Shown here piece by piece: positions 1-6,723 of a stretch of 6,867 nt of DNA (the stretch's first letter is position 1; every line of letters begins with the position of its first letter). Source of the stretch: Bacteroidota bacterium. Its GTDB lineage: Bacteria > Bacteroidota > Ignavibacteria > UBA10030 > UBA6906. The DNA is taken from NCBI GenBank assembly GCA_017860555.1, contig JAGDMJ010000186.1, positions 1 through 6,867 on the forward strand. The letters run 5' to 3'. Under the pieces are notes generated by a model, which saw only the letters and a list, made by a program, of their open reading frames with translations, did not search any database and was not told the DNA's origin. The translations under genes were made by a program, and so were the position numbers.

Positions 1-1439
1 GCCAGCCCTTCTGCGCTCCACTGCAGCTGGTGCTCGCCAGGAGGTACCTCGCCCTCGACCAGAGTCTCGATCGCCCGGCCCGTGACGTCATATACCGTCA
101 ACGTCACGTGCTCATTTCGCGGCGAATAGAACACGATCATGGTCGACGGATTGAACGGGTTCGGGAAATTCGCACACAACTGAAATTCAGACGGCTGGGC
201 CGGCCTGGACCCCTGGCTCACAGACGTGACCAGGTTCGTTCCATCACCGACAAGCTGAATGTCGCTCATCTGATTTGTGCCGACACCTTTTGTGTTGAGG
301 AGATGCAGGTGGTTATCAGTTATCGAGGATGTGACTCCGCCATTTGTCAAGGGCGCAGGTAACGGGAAAGAGACTGCCCCCGGGTCGAGCCCCATGAGTT
401 TCGCACCGATGCTGTCGGTTGCGACGGGGTCAAGGCCTGCAATGAGTGCATGTGTTGAACGGGGTGAAAAATTCGCGCACCAGACTCCCTCCCCGCCTGT
501 CGAATTCTTGATCCCATCGATGATGGAGAGATGAACCGGACACGCCGCATTCAGATCACAAATACTCTCCGGGAGGTAATTCCACTCCGACGCCGTGCTT
601 GTCGGATGATGAATTGCTCCCCTGCGGCCATTGTCACCTGTTATCGTGTACAACGATTTCGGGACTATCCCGACCTGATTTTTGAGTGCACCTGAGTAGC
701 CAGCCGCGGAGTGGTGCTTCAACTTCGCGATCGAGACACAGACATCAACAGCCTGCAACACCTTGTTCACCGTCAACGAAGAGAAGTTGAAGTAACTACT
801 CCCCGTTGATACGGGTGTGATGTTTGCAGCAGCGGTATCGTTGAGGTCTATGACGTTGCACCCCAAAGCCTGCTGGACTGCCAGATAGCCAAACTTGTCA
901 CTGGAGCCAAACGGGGCGGTTGAGCCTGGGTTCTGCCATGTTGCATCCCAGAAAGCCTCCACGATGTAGAGATCAGACGGACTTACACCGGCATCCAGAA
1001 TGAACTGGCCGACCGCTTGGATCACGGCCGGGTGAGTCCACATGGCCTGGGTAATGGTGTAGCTGCCAAGTTTTGGATTCGAGGCACTACCTGAGCCGCC
1101 CACCAGGTTTATTTTGATTGCGACTTTTTTGCCACTGCTGAACAGAGCCGAAACTGCGCCGGCCTGATTCTGATCAAGCAAATCAAGGAGGTATCGCACC
1201 TTCTGTTTGACACCGCCGCCGACATCGTCATACACGTAGGAATCCGCTGGAAAGGTCGTTGTGTTCGCAATTGCTACGGTCGCAAGAGAGGGAGTCAGCT
1301 TATGGTTGTACGCGACAACTCCCGATGCTCTCAGGTATGGTGCAACGAGCAGACCCGCAGCAGTCGTGCCGATGCTTTTGATGAAATTCCTTCTCGAAGA
1401 ATTCATATCGTGATAATCCCTCGTGTGTTTCGTCTTCAT
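1..1439 (-). CDS. DUF362 domain protein with Tat signal and T9SS sorting domain, C-terminus cut by window edge
   Basis: 479 codons are visible, and the frame runs off the window at position 1. Residues 14-21 read SSRRNFIK, a twin-arginine motif, followed by a modest hydrophobic stretch (about 23-36), so export of the folded protein by Tat is likely. The body matches DUF362 (PF04015): KVAIKINLVGG at 105-115, a T/H-P-AV segment shortly after, KLKHHSAAGYSGALKN at 239-254, an IIDGI motif around D308, and GLDPVATDS around D337-D342. The molecular function of DUF362 is unsettled, and I see no CxxCxxC iron-sulfur cluster motif. From about residue 418 a type A T9SS sorting domain begins (FPNPFNPST at 425-433, then a VYDVTGR segment). 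Perhaps 20-30 residues are missing. The start at 1439 has GGGAGG 4 nt upstream. Met12 (1406) also has a GAGGGA about 10 nt upstream and would give a more typical short Tat n-region. Family call is secure; biological role unknown. Confidence 0.9.
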   Translation of the reverse strand, partial: MKTKHTRDYHDMNSSRRNFIKSIGTTAAGLLVAPYLRASGVVAYNHKLTPSLATVAIANTTTFPADSYVYDDVGGGVKQKVRYLLDLLDQNQAGAVSALFSSGKKVAIKINLVGGSGSASNPKLGSYTITQAMWTHPAVIQAVGQFILDAGVSPSDLYIVEAFWDATWQNPGSTAPFGSSDKFGYLAVQQALGCNVIDLNDTAAANITPVSTGSSYFNFSSLTVNKVLQAVDVCVSIAKLKHHSAAGYSGALKNQVGIVPKSLYTITGDNGRRGAIHHPTSTASEWNYLPESICDLNAACPVHLSIIDGIKNSTGGEGVWCANFSPRSTHALIAGLDPVATDSIGAKLMGLDPGAVSFPLPAPLTNGGVTSSITDNHLHLLNTKGVGTNQMSDIQLVGDGTNLVTSVSQGSRPAQPSEFQLCANFPNPFNPSTMIVFYSPRNEHVTLTVYDVTGRAIETLVEGEVPPGEHQLQWSAEGL

Positions 1440-1443
1440 TCGA

Positions 1444-1449
1444 CCTCCC
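1444..1449 (-). promoter_or_regulatory. Ribosome binding site of the DUF362 gene
   Basis: GGGAGG on the minus strand lies 4 nt before the ATG at 1439. The short spacing matches that of the xylanase gene in this window (GGAGG, 5 nt) and so favours the 1439 start over Met12. Confidence 0.6.
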
Positions 1450-1484
1450 GGTTGGTAAAGTGGACTCGCGCATAATGCTGGTTT

Positions 1485-1586
1485 CTATTCAAAACGTATC
1501 CAATCGATTTCAACATCGTTGTCATCTGTCAGAAGCACGGTCAGGTTATGAACTCCCGAGGGCAGCTGTAAAACGGAGGACGATTC
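1485..1586 (-). pseudogene. Remnant of a carbohydrate-binding-type module, C-terminal end only
   Basis: A 33-codon frame lies between a TGA (1589-1587) and a TAG (1487-1485) and has no ATG. It reads LPSGVHNLTVLL, then TDDNDVEIDWIRFE, then stop. This is the pattern of the last beta strands of CBM6/CBM35-like beta-sandwich modules: a 'GxHxLxV' strand, a short acidic turn, and a final 'DxDWIxF' strand that closes the domain. The second module of the neighbouring xylanase ends similarly (GLDIDKLAFG). Just upstream, the other frames carry fragments such as ALRIVL that would extend the strand pattern if one base were lost or gained. I infer a decayed end of a larger secreted protein. Chance similarity is possible because the piece is short. 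Confidence 0.45.
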
Positions 1587-1720
1587 TCAGCGCTCGCTTG
1601 ATCGAGTGCTGCTGTGCCTTCCCCCTTCAATGGCGTGGAGGAACGGATCCGGCCTTTTCCTCCAGGGTTGATGTGATTGTCAGCCTCGAGATGTTTCCGT
1701 CTAACCATTGCATGTTTCAT
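1541..1720 (-). CDS. Possible 59-residue ORF, perhaps the broken start of the remnant gene
   Basis: The ATG at 1720 follows AGGAG with a 5-nt gap (1730-1726), the same arrangement as in the accepted genes. The predicted peptide (MKHAMVRRKHLEAD..., ending PREFIT) is basic at the N-terminus, has no signal peptide or membrane segment, and resembles no family I know. It overlaps the carbohydrate-binding-like fragment in another frame, so it may be the 5' end of the same disrupted gene or a random ORF. Confidence 0.2.
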   Translation of the reverse strand: MKHAMVRRKHLEADNHINPGGKGRIRSSTPLKGEGTAALDQASAENRPPFYSCPREFIT

Positions 1721-1775
1721 ACTTGCTCCTACGAGAATCCCCCACATCCGCCAACGTGGTTTACGATCAGCGGAT

Positions 1776-4118
1776 TCAGGCTGCCCTGGCACTGAGCTTG
1801 GCTTTTTTCAGTGACACGAACGCGACCAGCACCACGATCGCATAGAAAGCGAGTCCCACAAAATACGCCGGCGCAAAGCCGAAGAGCATAGACACAGCGA
1901 CGGCGAGCACCGAACCCAGGACCGACATCGAACCGTTCACGCCATACATCCACGGGATGTATCGCTCTTTGTGACCCAACGTCAACAATTGGAGGGATGA
2001 AGGGAACGGAATCCCCAGCAAGAACGCAAGCGGAAGAATGGCCAGAAACGTTGTCGCCACACGCACGGGTAACGCAGACTCGTGACTTTTCGCAAGCACG
2101 ACGGGCGAAACTGCTAAGAGAATGGTGCCGACGACGACAATGGCGATGCTGACATGGTGCAACCGCTTTATGACATCTGCGCCAAACATGTTCCTTCCAA
2201 AATAGCTCCCAGTCCCCATCCCGACCAATAGCGAGCTCAACAGAATTGACAACGAGATCGTAGGTGAGCCCAGATACAGCACAAGTTTCTGGAACAACGA
2301 CACCTCTACGATCATGAAACCTATCCCGATGCAGATGAAGATGGTCAACGGAAGGGTGACTCCCCGAATATGGTCGTCTGGAGTCTTCCGCCTGATGAAT
2401 TTGAATGGCAGCCACACAACCAGGACATTGATTCCAACGGTTCCTGCCAGAAGCCACAGGTATTCGCCGGGAATGCCCGTATCCTTTTTGTAGAAGTACG
2501 GCTTATCATCCGTACACGGTGAAATGTCATACTTGGATTGCGAGAGATACGTCTTCACGCCATCAGGAGATTGGGACACTCCGGCGAGGAGCTGGTTTAT
2601 TGCCGATTGATTGCTGCCAGCCATCCCAAAGGGAAGATAGGTGACGGTGGGAAGGTCTTGAGGCAGGTTCTTGCAGGTGTTTTGCCAGCGCAGCGTTTCA
2701 TCGTACGTGAAGGCGCTTTTCTTGGTGACAACGGTCGGAGCATACTCCGCCTCGAACACCGCAAAATGGTTCCTGATGTCGTCTCCCGGGACTCCCAGAT
2801 CCTGGAACACCTCCACGGCAGTGGTCATGAGCCGCGCCAGCTCCCACCTGTTGTGCACAGTGAGGATCAATCTCCCCTCTGAGGTCAACTTCTTCAGATA
2901 GTCTGCGATTGCTTCTTTTGTAAGAAGATAGTTTTCACTCGTCGCGAACGGTTCGATGTTCTGCATTTGTGCCGTGGAAGGAAGCGCCATAACGATCAGG
3001 TCGAAGAGATCGTTTGATTGCTTCACGAAGTGCCTTCCTTCCTGTACAACTATCCTCACTTTGGGGAAATCCGAATAAATGCCCCCGTCAAATGCCTTGT
3101 GGTCCTTCACGATCTGCACGAAATCGGGATTCACTTCCACCCCTGTTATCGTATCGACCTCCCCGAACAGGCCCAACAACACTTCCTTCCCCCCTCCTGG
3201 ACCTATGACGAGCATCGAACGCTTCTCGCTCTTGGTCAGACACAGAAAGGGAATGGCGTTGGTGTGATGGAGCAACAACTCCTGCAGAATGGACTGCGTT
3301 TTCTGAACGTGTCCATTGAAGCGGTACACCTGAGAACCCGCTGCACCATCCACGAAGAGTTGCCGCACTACGTCCTGATGGCTATACTGCACCAGGTCTG
3401 ACCTTCCGTAAATGCTCCAACGGCTATCGATGATTGTGGACCTTGTGGCCGCGTCCGGATAAACGTAATAGAAGTCCTTTTCGGGAAAATGGCCGATCGG
3501 AACCATCCCAAGAATTTCGCTCCGACCGTTGAGGGACAAGACTGAAAAAGAGAGGACAAGAATCGCGTACACTGCGACTCGCTTGCGCGGAGTTGTCCAG
3601 GGGTGCCAGAAAAAGGCTGACACGGTGAGCGTGACGAGGGCGATGAAAATGATGCTATTCGGCGCCCCAAAGATTCCGATCAATCCAAGGGATGCTATCG
3701 CACCAACCGCAGCCCCTGACAGGTCCGATGCGTAGAGCCTGAAACCCGACGCGGAATACGCTTTGTATATCTGTGCATAGACAACGCCGCTGGAGAAAAA
3801 AGGAAGGAACACGAGCAAAAGAAAGACGAACGGACTTGTGATGGAGAGCCCTATTGTTGCGGTGATGAAGATGCACAGCGAGATGCCAAGGGCAAAGAGT
3901 ACGCGATACACAATTTTGGATGGGTTATCGCCAGCCTTGACTTTATAGTATGAGAATACGCCTCCAGCGCCTATGCCGAGTAGAGCGAGAGAAAGCACAA
4001 TGAAGGCATAATCCTGTACAAAAATGACCGACGCAATACGGGTCGAGACAATCTCGAAACAGAGGATTGACGCAGATAGAAGAAAGAGTGACACATACGC
4101 CAACGTGTTCTTGTTCAT
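1776..4118 (-). CDS. Polytopic membrane protein with inserted spermidine-synthase-like domain
   Basis: 780 residues from the ATG at 4118. About seven transmembrane helices come first (roughly 5-26, 34-58, 70-92, 96-117, 133-151, 153-172, 179-196), then a soluble part (about 197-550), then about seven more helices (552-573 through 751-770). The layout is that of the 'fused MFS/spermidine synthase' proteins; FEIVSTR at 21-27, RLYASDLSG at 127-135 and CTDDKPYF at 535-542 are family landmarks. The soluble part has a Rossmann SAM-type motif, VIGPGGGKE (304-312), and an acidic residue ending the second strand (VEVNP, E328). The aminopropyltransferase motif, normally like D-x-I-x-x-D-S-S-D-P, reads DLIVMALPST (373-382), so the catalytic Asp is Ala378 and the second Asp is Ser381. 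Polyamine synthesis is therefore unlikely, and the true substrate is unknown. An in-frame ATG at 4130 is an alternative start, and the frame is open further up to the xylanase stop; 4118 is preferred because of the coupled leader ORF. Confidence 0.88.
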   Translation of the reverse strand: MNKNTLAYVSLFLLSASILCFEIVSTRIASVIFVQDYAFIVLSLALLGIGAGGVFSYYKVKAGDNPSKIVYRVLFALGISLCIFITATIGLSITSPFVFLLLVFLPFFSSGVVYAQIYKAYSASGFRLYASDLSGAAVGAIASLGLIGIFGAPNSIIFIALVTLTVSAFFWHPWTTPRKRVAVYAILVLSFSVLSLNGRSEILGMVPIGHFPEKDFYYVYPDAATRSTIIDSRWSIYGRSDLVQYSHQDVVRQLFVDGAAGSQVYRFNGHVQKTQSILQELLLHHTNAIPFLCLTKSEKRSMLVIGPGGGKEVLLGLFGEVDTITGVEVNPDFVQIVKDHKAFDGGIYSDFPKVRIVVQEGRHFVKQSNDLFDLIVMALPSTAQMQNIEPFATSENYLLTKEAIADYLKKLTSEGRLILTVHNRWELARLMTTAVEVFQDLGVPGDDIRNHFAVFEAEYAPTVVTKKSAFTYDETLRWQNTCKNLPQDLPTVTYLPFGMAGSNQSAINQLLAGVSQSPDGVKTYLSQSKYDISPCTDDKPYFYKKDTGIPGEYLWLLAGTVGINVLVVWLPFKFIRRKTPDDHIRGVTLPLTIFICIGIGFMIVEVSLFQKLVLYLGSPTISLSILLSSLLVGMGTGSYFGRNMFGADVIKRLHHVSIAIVVVGTILLAVSPVVLAKSHESALPVRVATTFLAILPLAFLLGIPFPSSLQLLTLGHKERYIPWMYGVNGSMSVLGSVLAVAVSMLFGFAPAYFVGLAFYAIVVLVAFVSLKKAKLSARAA

Positions 4119-4156
4119 TCGCAAGGCCATAAGGTTTGGCTCATTTCCCTGAACAT
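4115..4156 (-). CDS. Putative leader peptide translationally coupled to the SpeE-like gene
   Basis: A 13-residue ORF, MFREMSQTLWPCE, begins at an ATG 4 nt after a strong GGAGG site. Its TGA (4117-4115) overlaps the downstream ATG (4118-4116) as ATGA. The downstream gene has no good ribosome site of its own, so ribosomes ending here could restart on it. No run of one regulatory amino acid and no clear attenuator hairpin is visible, so attenuation is not supported. The alternative is a frameshift (real or sequencing error) making this the true N-terminus of the membrane protein. Confidence 0.4.
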   Translation of the reverse strand: MFREMSQTLWPCE

Positions 4157-4160
4157 CTCC

Positions 4161-4165
4161 CCTCC
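4161..4165 (-). promoter_or_regulatory. Strong Shine-Dalgarno in a G-rich tract
   Basis: The minus strand reads GGGGGGAGGGGAG directly before the ATG at 4156, and the GGAGG core has a 4-nt spacing to it. It is 38-46 nt from the ATGs at 4130 and 4118 (core to start 30 and 42 nt), too far to serve them directly. This is the only good ribosome site between the xylanase stop and the membrane protein. Confidence 0.45.
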
Positions 4166-4259
4166 CCCCATAGCCGTCGAGCAGCAGCAACCTTCGATAC
4201 TGCCCGACGTCCAAGGGAGTTCTGCAGCTCTGTGAAGTCAGCTTCGTCGGTATCCGATA

Positions 4260-6659
4260 CTACTTTACCATCATAAACTTCTTGGTTGCACTGAAGCTGC
4301 CTGAAGCAAGTCGATAGAAATAGACCCCGCTGGCAAGGTCGCGCCCGTCAAATGTCACGGTATAGTGGCCCGGTGATTGCACCTCGTTAATCAACGTTCG
4401 TACCTCCCTTCCCAGGATATCGAAGATGGTCAATGCTACGTGTGATGATCGAGGTACACCATAGCGAATGGACGTAGTCGGGTTGAAGGGGTTGGGGAAG
4501 TTCTGCTCCAGTTCAAAAGCCGCCGGCAGCATTGAAGGAGCCTCCGCAACGCCGACCGGGTTGTCCTGGACAAATTGGGCCATCCAGACAAGGGCAGGCC
4601 TGGCCGTTCCGGAGTACCGAACCAGGTAGCATGATGTCTGCCACACTTGACCTTCACGGTATCCCCACAACGTGATACCTTTCACGCCCGGATGCCTCCA
4701 CAGGACCGGAAAGACCTTCTGGTATAACTGCAGCTGTTGCACGTCGTTCGGAGTGCCTGAGTTACCCAGGTTGCCAAGGTCAAATTCGGTAATATAGATG
4801 GGCAATCCCGTCGCAGCAAGCCTTGTCAGATTGCCCTTGAGCATGTTCGTGTCGGCGCCTTCAAGTTCAAAGCGATGCCCCTGGACACCGATGCCGTCGA
4901 TCAGGCCCCGGTCCTTCAACAGATTGATGATCTGGAGGTAGGACGTCGTGGCTCCATTGTCGTTGATGATGCCAAACTCATTCAACAGCAACTGCGTGTT
5001 GGGTAGATACTGCCTCGCCATCTCGAAGGCTCGTATGACCCAGTCCCATCCTGTCGCGCCATTGCCACCCAGCGCATTTTTGTAGTTCGCACGTCCCGAA
5101 GTTCCATCGGGCGGGTTGTGTCCGGGCAACGGCTCATTCACGACATCTACCTGGTTCATGTCGGGGTATCTCTGCCCCACTTTCCTGAACCAGGTCTCAA
5201 TGTAGCCTGCCTGCGTCGCGGAATCAAGGCTGGAGATCCAAGAAGGCTGCTGGGCCCCCCAGATCAGGGTATGATGCTTGTAGACAAGCTGATTGTTCTT
5301 TGCGTAGTTGTAAGCCGCGTCAAGTCCCGTCCAGTTCCACTGTGATGTGTCCGTTGTGACCCCGACGGATCCCCATTTGCCCGCGTTTTCCGGCGTGACC
5401 TGGTTCCAGTACTTGATGAAGTCGGCGTCCGTGCCACCGTACGAACAACCGATGAATTTCGACATACCGGAGGCGATCGCCGGCCCATCCCAGATCGTGC
5501 CGGTGTCCGGTATTGCGGGCTGGCCGGCCTGTACGCTGTCGAGGTTCGCAACGGTGAAGCTCAGCGATGTCTTGCCAAACGCAAGCTTGTCGATGTCTAG
5601 CCCGTTCTCACGGCCCCCGATCTGGAAGGTTTGTTCCAGGCTGTCGATGTTCACGACAAATGGCTGTCCCGGGGTGCTCTGGTAGCCGTTCTTCAGGTTG
5701 ACCCATTTCCAGACACCGGTGCCAAGGTTTCCCGGGCCATCAACGACATCGGCCGCGTTCGAGAAGCCGGCGGATGCAACGCCGTTCACGATGATCCAGT
5801 CGGCGACGGCCGTATCTCGCTTCGAGCCGAACCCATTCCCGTAGAAGAAGCTGTCGTCATCGAAGCCGGCCGCTCCAACCCGCAGCCGGGCATAGAGATT
5901 GTACTTCCCGGAGTCCGCAAATGTGACCTGATACGTGATCATCCGGCTTGTGTCGCCCGGAGATCCGCCGGTGATGAAGTTCGTTGCCACAGCAACGTAC
6001 GAAACAGGGCCATCCTGCAACATGGGAAAGTTGCTGCCACCAACGCCGGATTCTGCCTCGACGATGACGGGGAGCTTGCCTGCGTTGATATCGGCGATCA
6101 GCAGGTTGTCAATATAGATAGCATTGTCCGTGTTCCCGGCATAATTGAAGTGGATCGGCGCTCGAATAATCGTTTGATTGTCGTTCACGGTAAACGTCAT
6201 CGTGTACTTCTGCCACTGAGTCGTCAGTGTCGCCGGCCGTATGGCTCTGTACTCGGCATAGGAATAGTTGCCAATCGTAAAATTCACCTGGGCACCTGCC
6301 TTCGCGGCCTTCGCCCAGACTGTGTAATTGTACGTGGCTCCCGGCTTCACCGGAATGCTGTCCGCGACAACCTGGATATCCCACTGGTTCGTCCCGAGGC
6401 CTTGAACAGTCACTTTGAGCGCGCGGCTTCCCTGTTGCACGGTATCGCCCACGATCTCGTACACAGGCGGCGGAGCGATGGGGCTCTCGAATTGAATGAG
6501 CCAGCCTGTGATGCCTGACGCCGTGACGTCACCGAGGCTAGAGCTTTCGAATCCTCCGTTGGTGACGAGCTGCGCATGCAGCGACGACGGGCCGGCAAAA
6601 ACCAGCATTGCCGCTAAGAGTATCTGACAACTGTACGGTCGCACAATAAGTCTCTTCAT
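4260..6659 (-). CDS. Secreted multidomain GH10 endo-1,4-beta-xylanase with T9SS sorting domain
   Basis: 799 residues. A Sec signal peptide spans 1-29 (KR n-region, hydrophobic core, LHA cleavage before Gln30). Residues 31-189 look like a CBM4/9-type module (NGGFE start, final AIYIDNLLI strand). Residues 197-363 form a second beta-sandwich that starts EAESG and ends GLDIDKLAFG, like CBM6/35 or the GH115 C-terminal domain. GH10 follows at about 390-699: TPENAGKW (422-429), HHTLIWG (462-468), acid/base Glu509 in VVNEP, GVQGH (591-595), nucleophile Glu625 in ITEFD, and LWGYREGQVW (664-673). A T9SS type A sorting domain closes the protein (FPNPFNPTT at 721-729, ending SGVYFYRL...MMVK). The protein should hydrolyse internal xylan bonds at or outside the cell surface. 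The start at 6659 has GGAGG 5 nt upstream and places the signal peptide correctly; an in-frame extension to 6791 would overlap the preceding gene and bury the signal. Oddity: the usual His after LVW is Gly468. Confidence 0.95.
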   Translation of the reverse strand: MKRLIVRPYSCQILLAAMLVFAGPSSLHAQLVTNGGFESSSLGDVTASGITGWLIQFESPIAPPPVYEIVGDTVQQGSRALKVTVQGLGTNQWDIQVVADSIPVKPGATYNYTVWAKAAKAGAQVNFTIGNYSYAEYRAIRPATLTTQWQKYTMTFTVNDNQTIIRAPIHFNYAGNTDNAIYIDNLLIADINAGKLPVIVEAESGVGGSNFPMLQDGPVSYVAVATNFITGGSPGDTSRMITYQVTFADSGKYNLYARLRVGAAGFDDDSFFYGNGFGSKRDTAVADWIIVNGVASAGFSNAADVVDGPGNLGTGVWKWVNLKNGYQSTPGQPFVVNIDSLEQTFQIGGRENGLDIDKLAFGKTSLSFTVANLDSVQAGQPAIPDTGTIWDGPAIASGMSKFIGCSYGGTDADFIKYWNQVTPENAGKWGSVGVTTDTSQWNWTGLDAAYNYAKNNQLVYKHHTLIWGAQQPSWISSLDSATQAGYIETWFRKVGQRYPDMNQVDVVNEPLPGHNPPDGTSGRANYKNALGGNGATGWDWVIRAFEMARQYLPNTQLLLNEFGIINDNGATTSYLQIINLLKDRGLIDGIGVQGHRFELEGADTNMLKGNLTRLAATGLPIYITEFDLGNLGNSGTPNDVQQLQLYQKVFPVLWRHPGVKGITLWGYREGQVWQTSCYLVRYSGTARPALVWMAQFVQDNPVGVAEAPSMLPAAFELEQNFPNPFNPTTSIRYGVPRSSHVALTIFDILGREVRTLINEVQSPGHYTVTFDGRDLASGVYFYRLASGSFSATKKFMMVK

Positions 6660-6664
6660 GTCTG

Positions 6665-6669
6665 CCTCC
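6665..6669 (-). promoter_or_regulatory. Ribosome binding site that fixes the xylanase start
   Basis: GGAGG on the minus strand lies 5 nt before the ATG at 6659. The in-frame ATG at 6671 lies on top of this site and is therefore not the likely start. Confidence 0.75.
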
Positions 6670-6692
6670 ATCTGCTGTCGTGTGTTAATCTG

Positions 6693-6723
6693 CACTTCTT
6701 CGTTCACTCGGTCACACTTCTTC
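6693..6723 (-). repeat. Pair of 9-bp direct repeats with 22-bp period upstream of the xylanase
   Basis: GAAGAAGTG occurs at 6723-6715 and again at 6701-6693 on the minus strand, in the 64-nt gap between the two glycosidase-type genes. The period of 22 bp is about two helical turns, as expected for a regulator binding one face of DNA, but no matching regulator is in the window and the repeat could be chance in purine-rich sequence. Confidence 0.4.

Larger units (their letters stand above)
1440..1775. other. Intergenic region with gene remnant, between the SpeE-like and DUF362 genes
   Basis: This 336-nt stretch contains no intact gene I can identify. Near the SpeE-like stop there is an imperfect inverted repeat (ATCCGC at 1775-1770 against GCGGAT at 1751-1746, minus strand) without a T-run. 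The middle part has a small ORF with a good ribosome site (1720-1541), and the end proximal to the DUF362 gene holds a carbohydrate-binding-like C-terminal fragment in another frame (1586-1485). The DUF362 promoter may lie here, but I found no convincing -35/-10 pair or Bacteroidota-type TTTG/TAnnTTTG pair. Confidence 0.6.

Noticed and set aside
1486..1520. Candidate promoter TTGAAA with a weak -10 (AATAGA) upstream of the DUF362 gene
   Set aside because: The -10 matches poorly, the spacing is 18 bp, and the elements fall inside the carbohydrate-binding-like remnant; no Bacteroidota-type consensus pair is present.
1746..1775. Imperfect inverted repeat just after the SpeE-like stop as a terminator
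   Set aside because: The outer stem is only 6 bp with a long interrupted loop and there is no T-run after it, so an intrinsic terminator is not supported.
1729..2457. 242-codon minus-strand ORF overlapping the SpeE-like gene
   Set aside because: It is an out-of-frame shadow of the membrane domain, rich in Arg, Cys and His, with no family resemblance.
4215..4259. Possible hairpins (GAAG/CTTC and GTATC/GATAC) after the xylanase stop
   Set aside because: Stems of 4-5 bp with tiny or no loops and no T-run are expected by chance.
5631..6518. Long plus-strand ORF of 295 codons opposite the xylanase
   Set aside because: It is antisense to conserved CBM modules with clear domain homology, has no recognisable domain or ribosome site, and its arginine- and valine-rich makeup is typical of a shadow frame.
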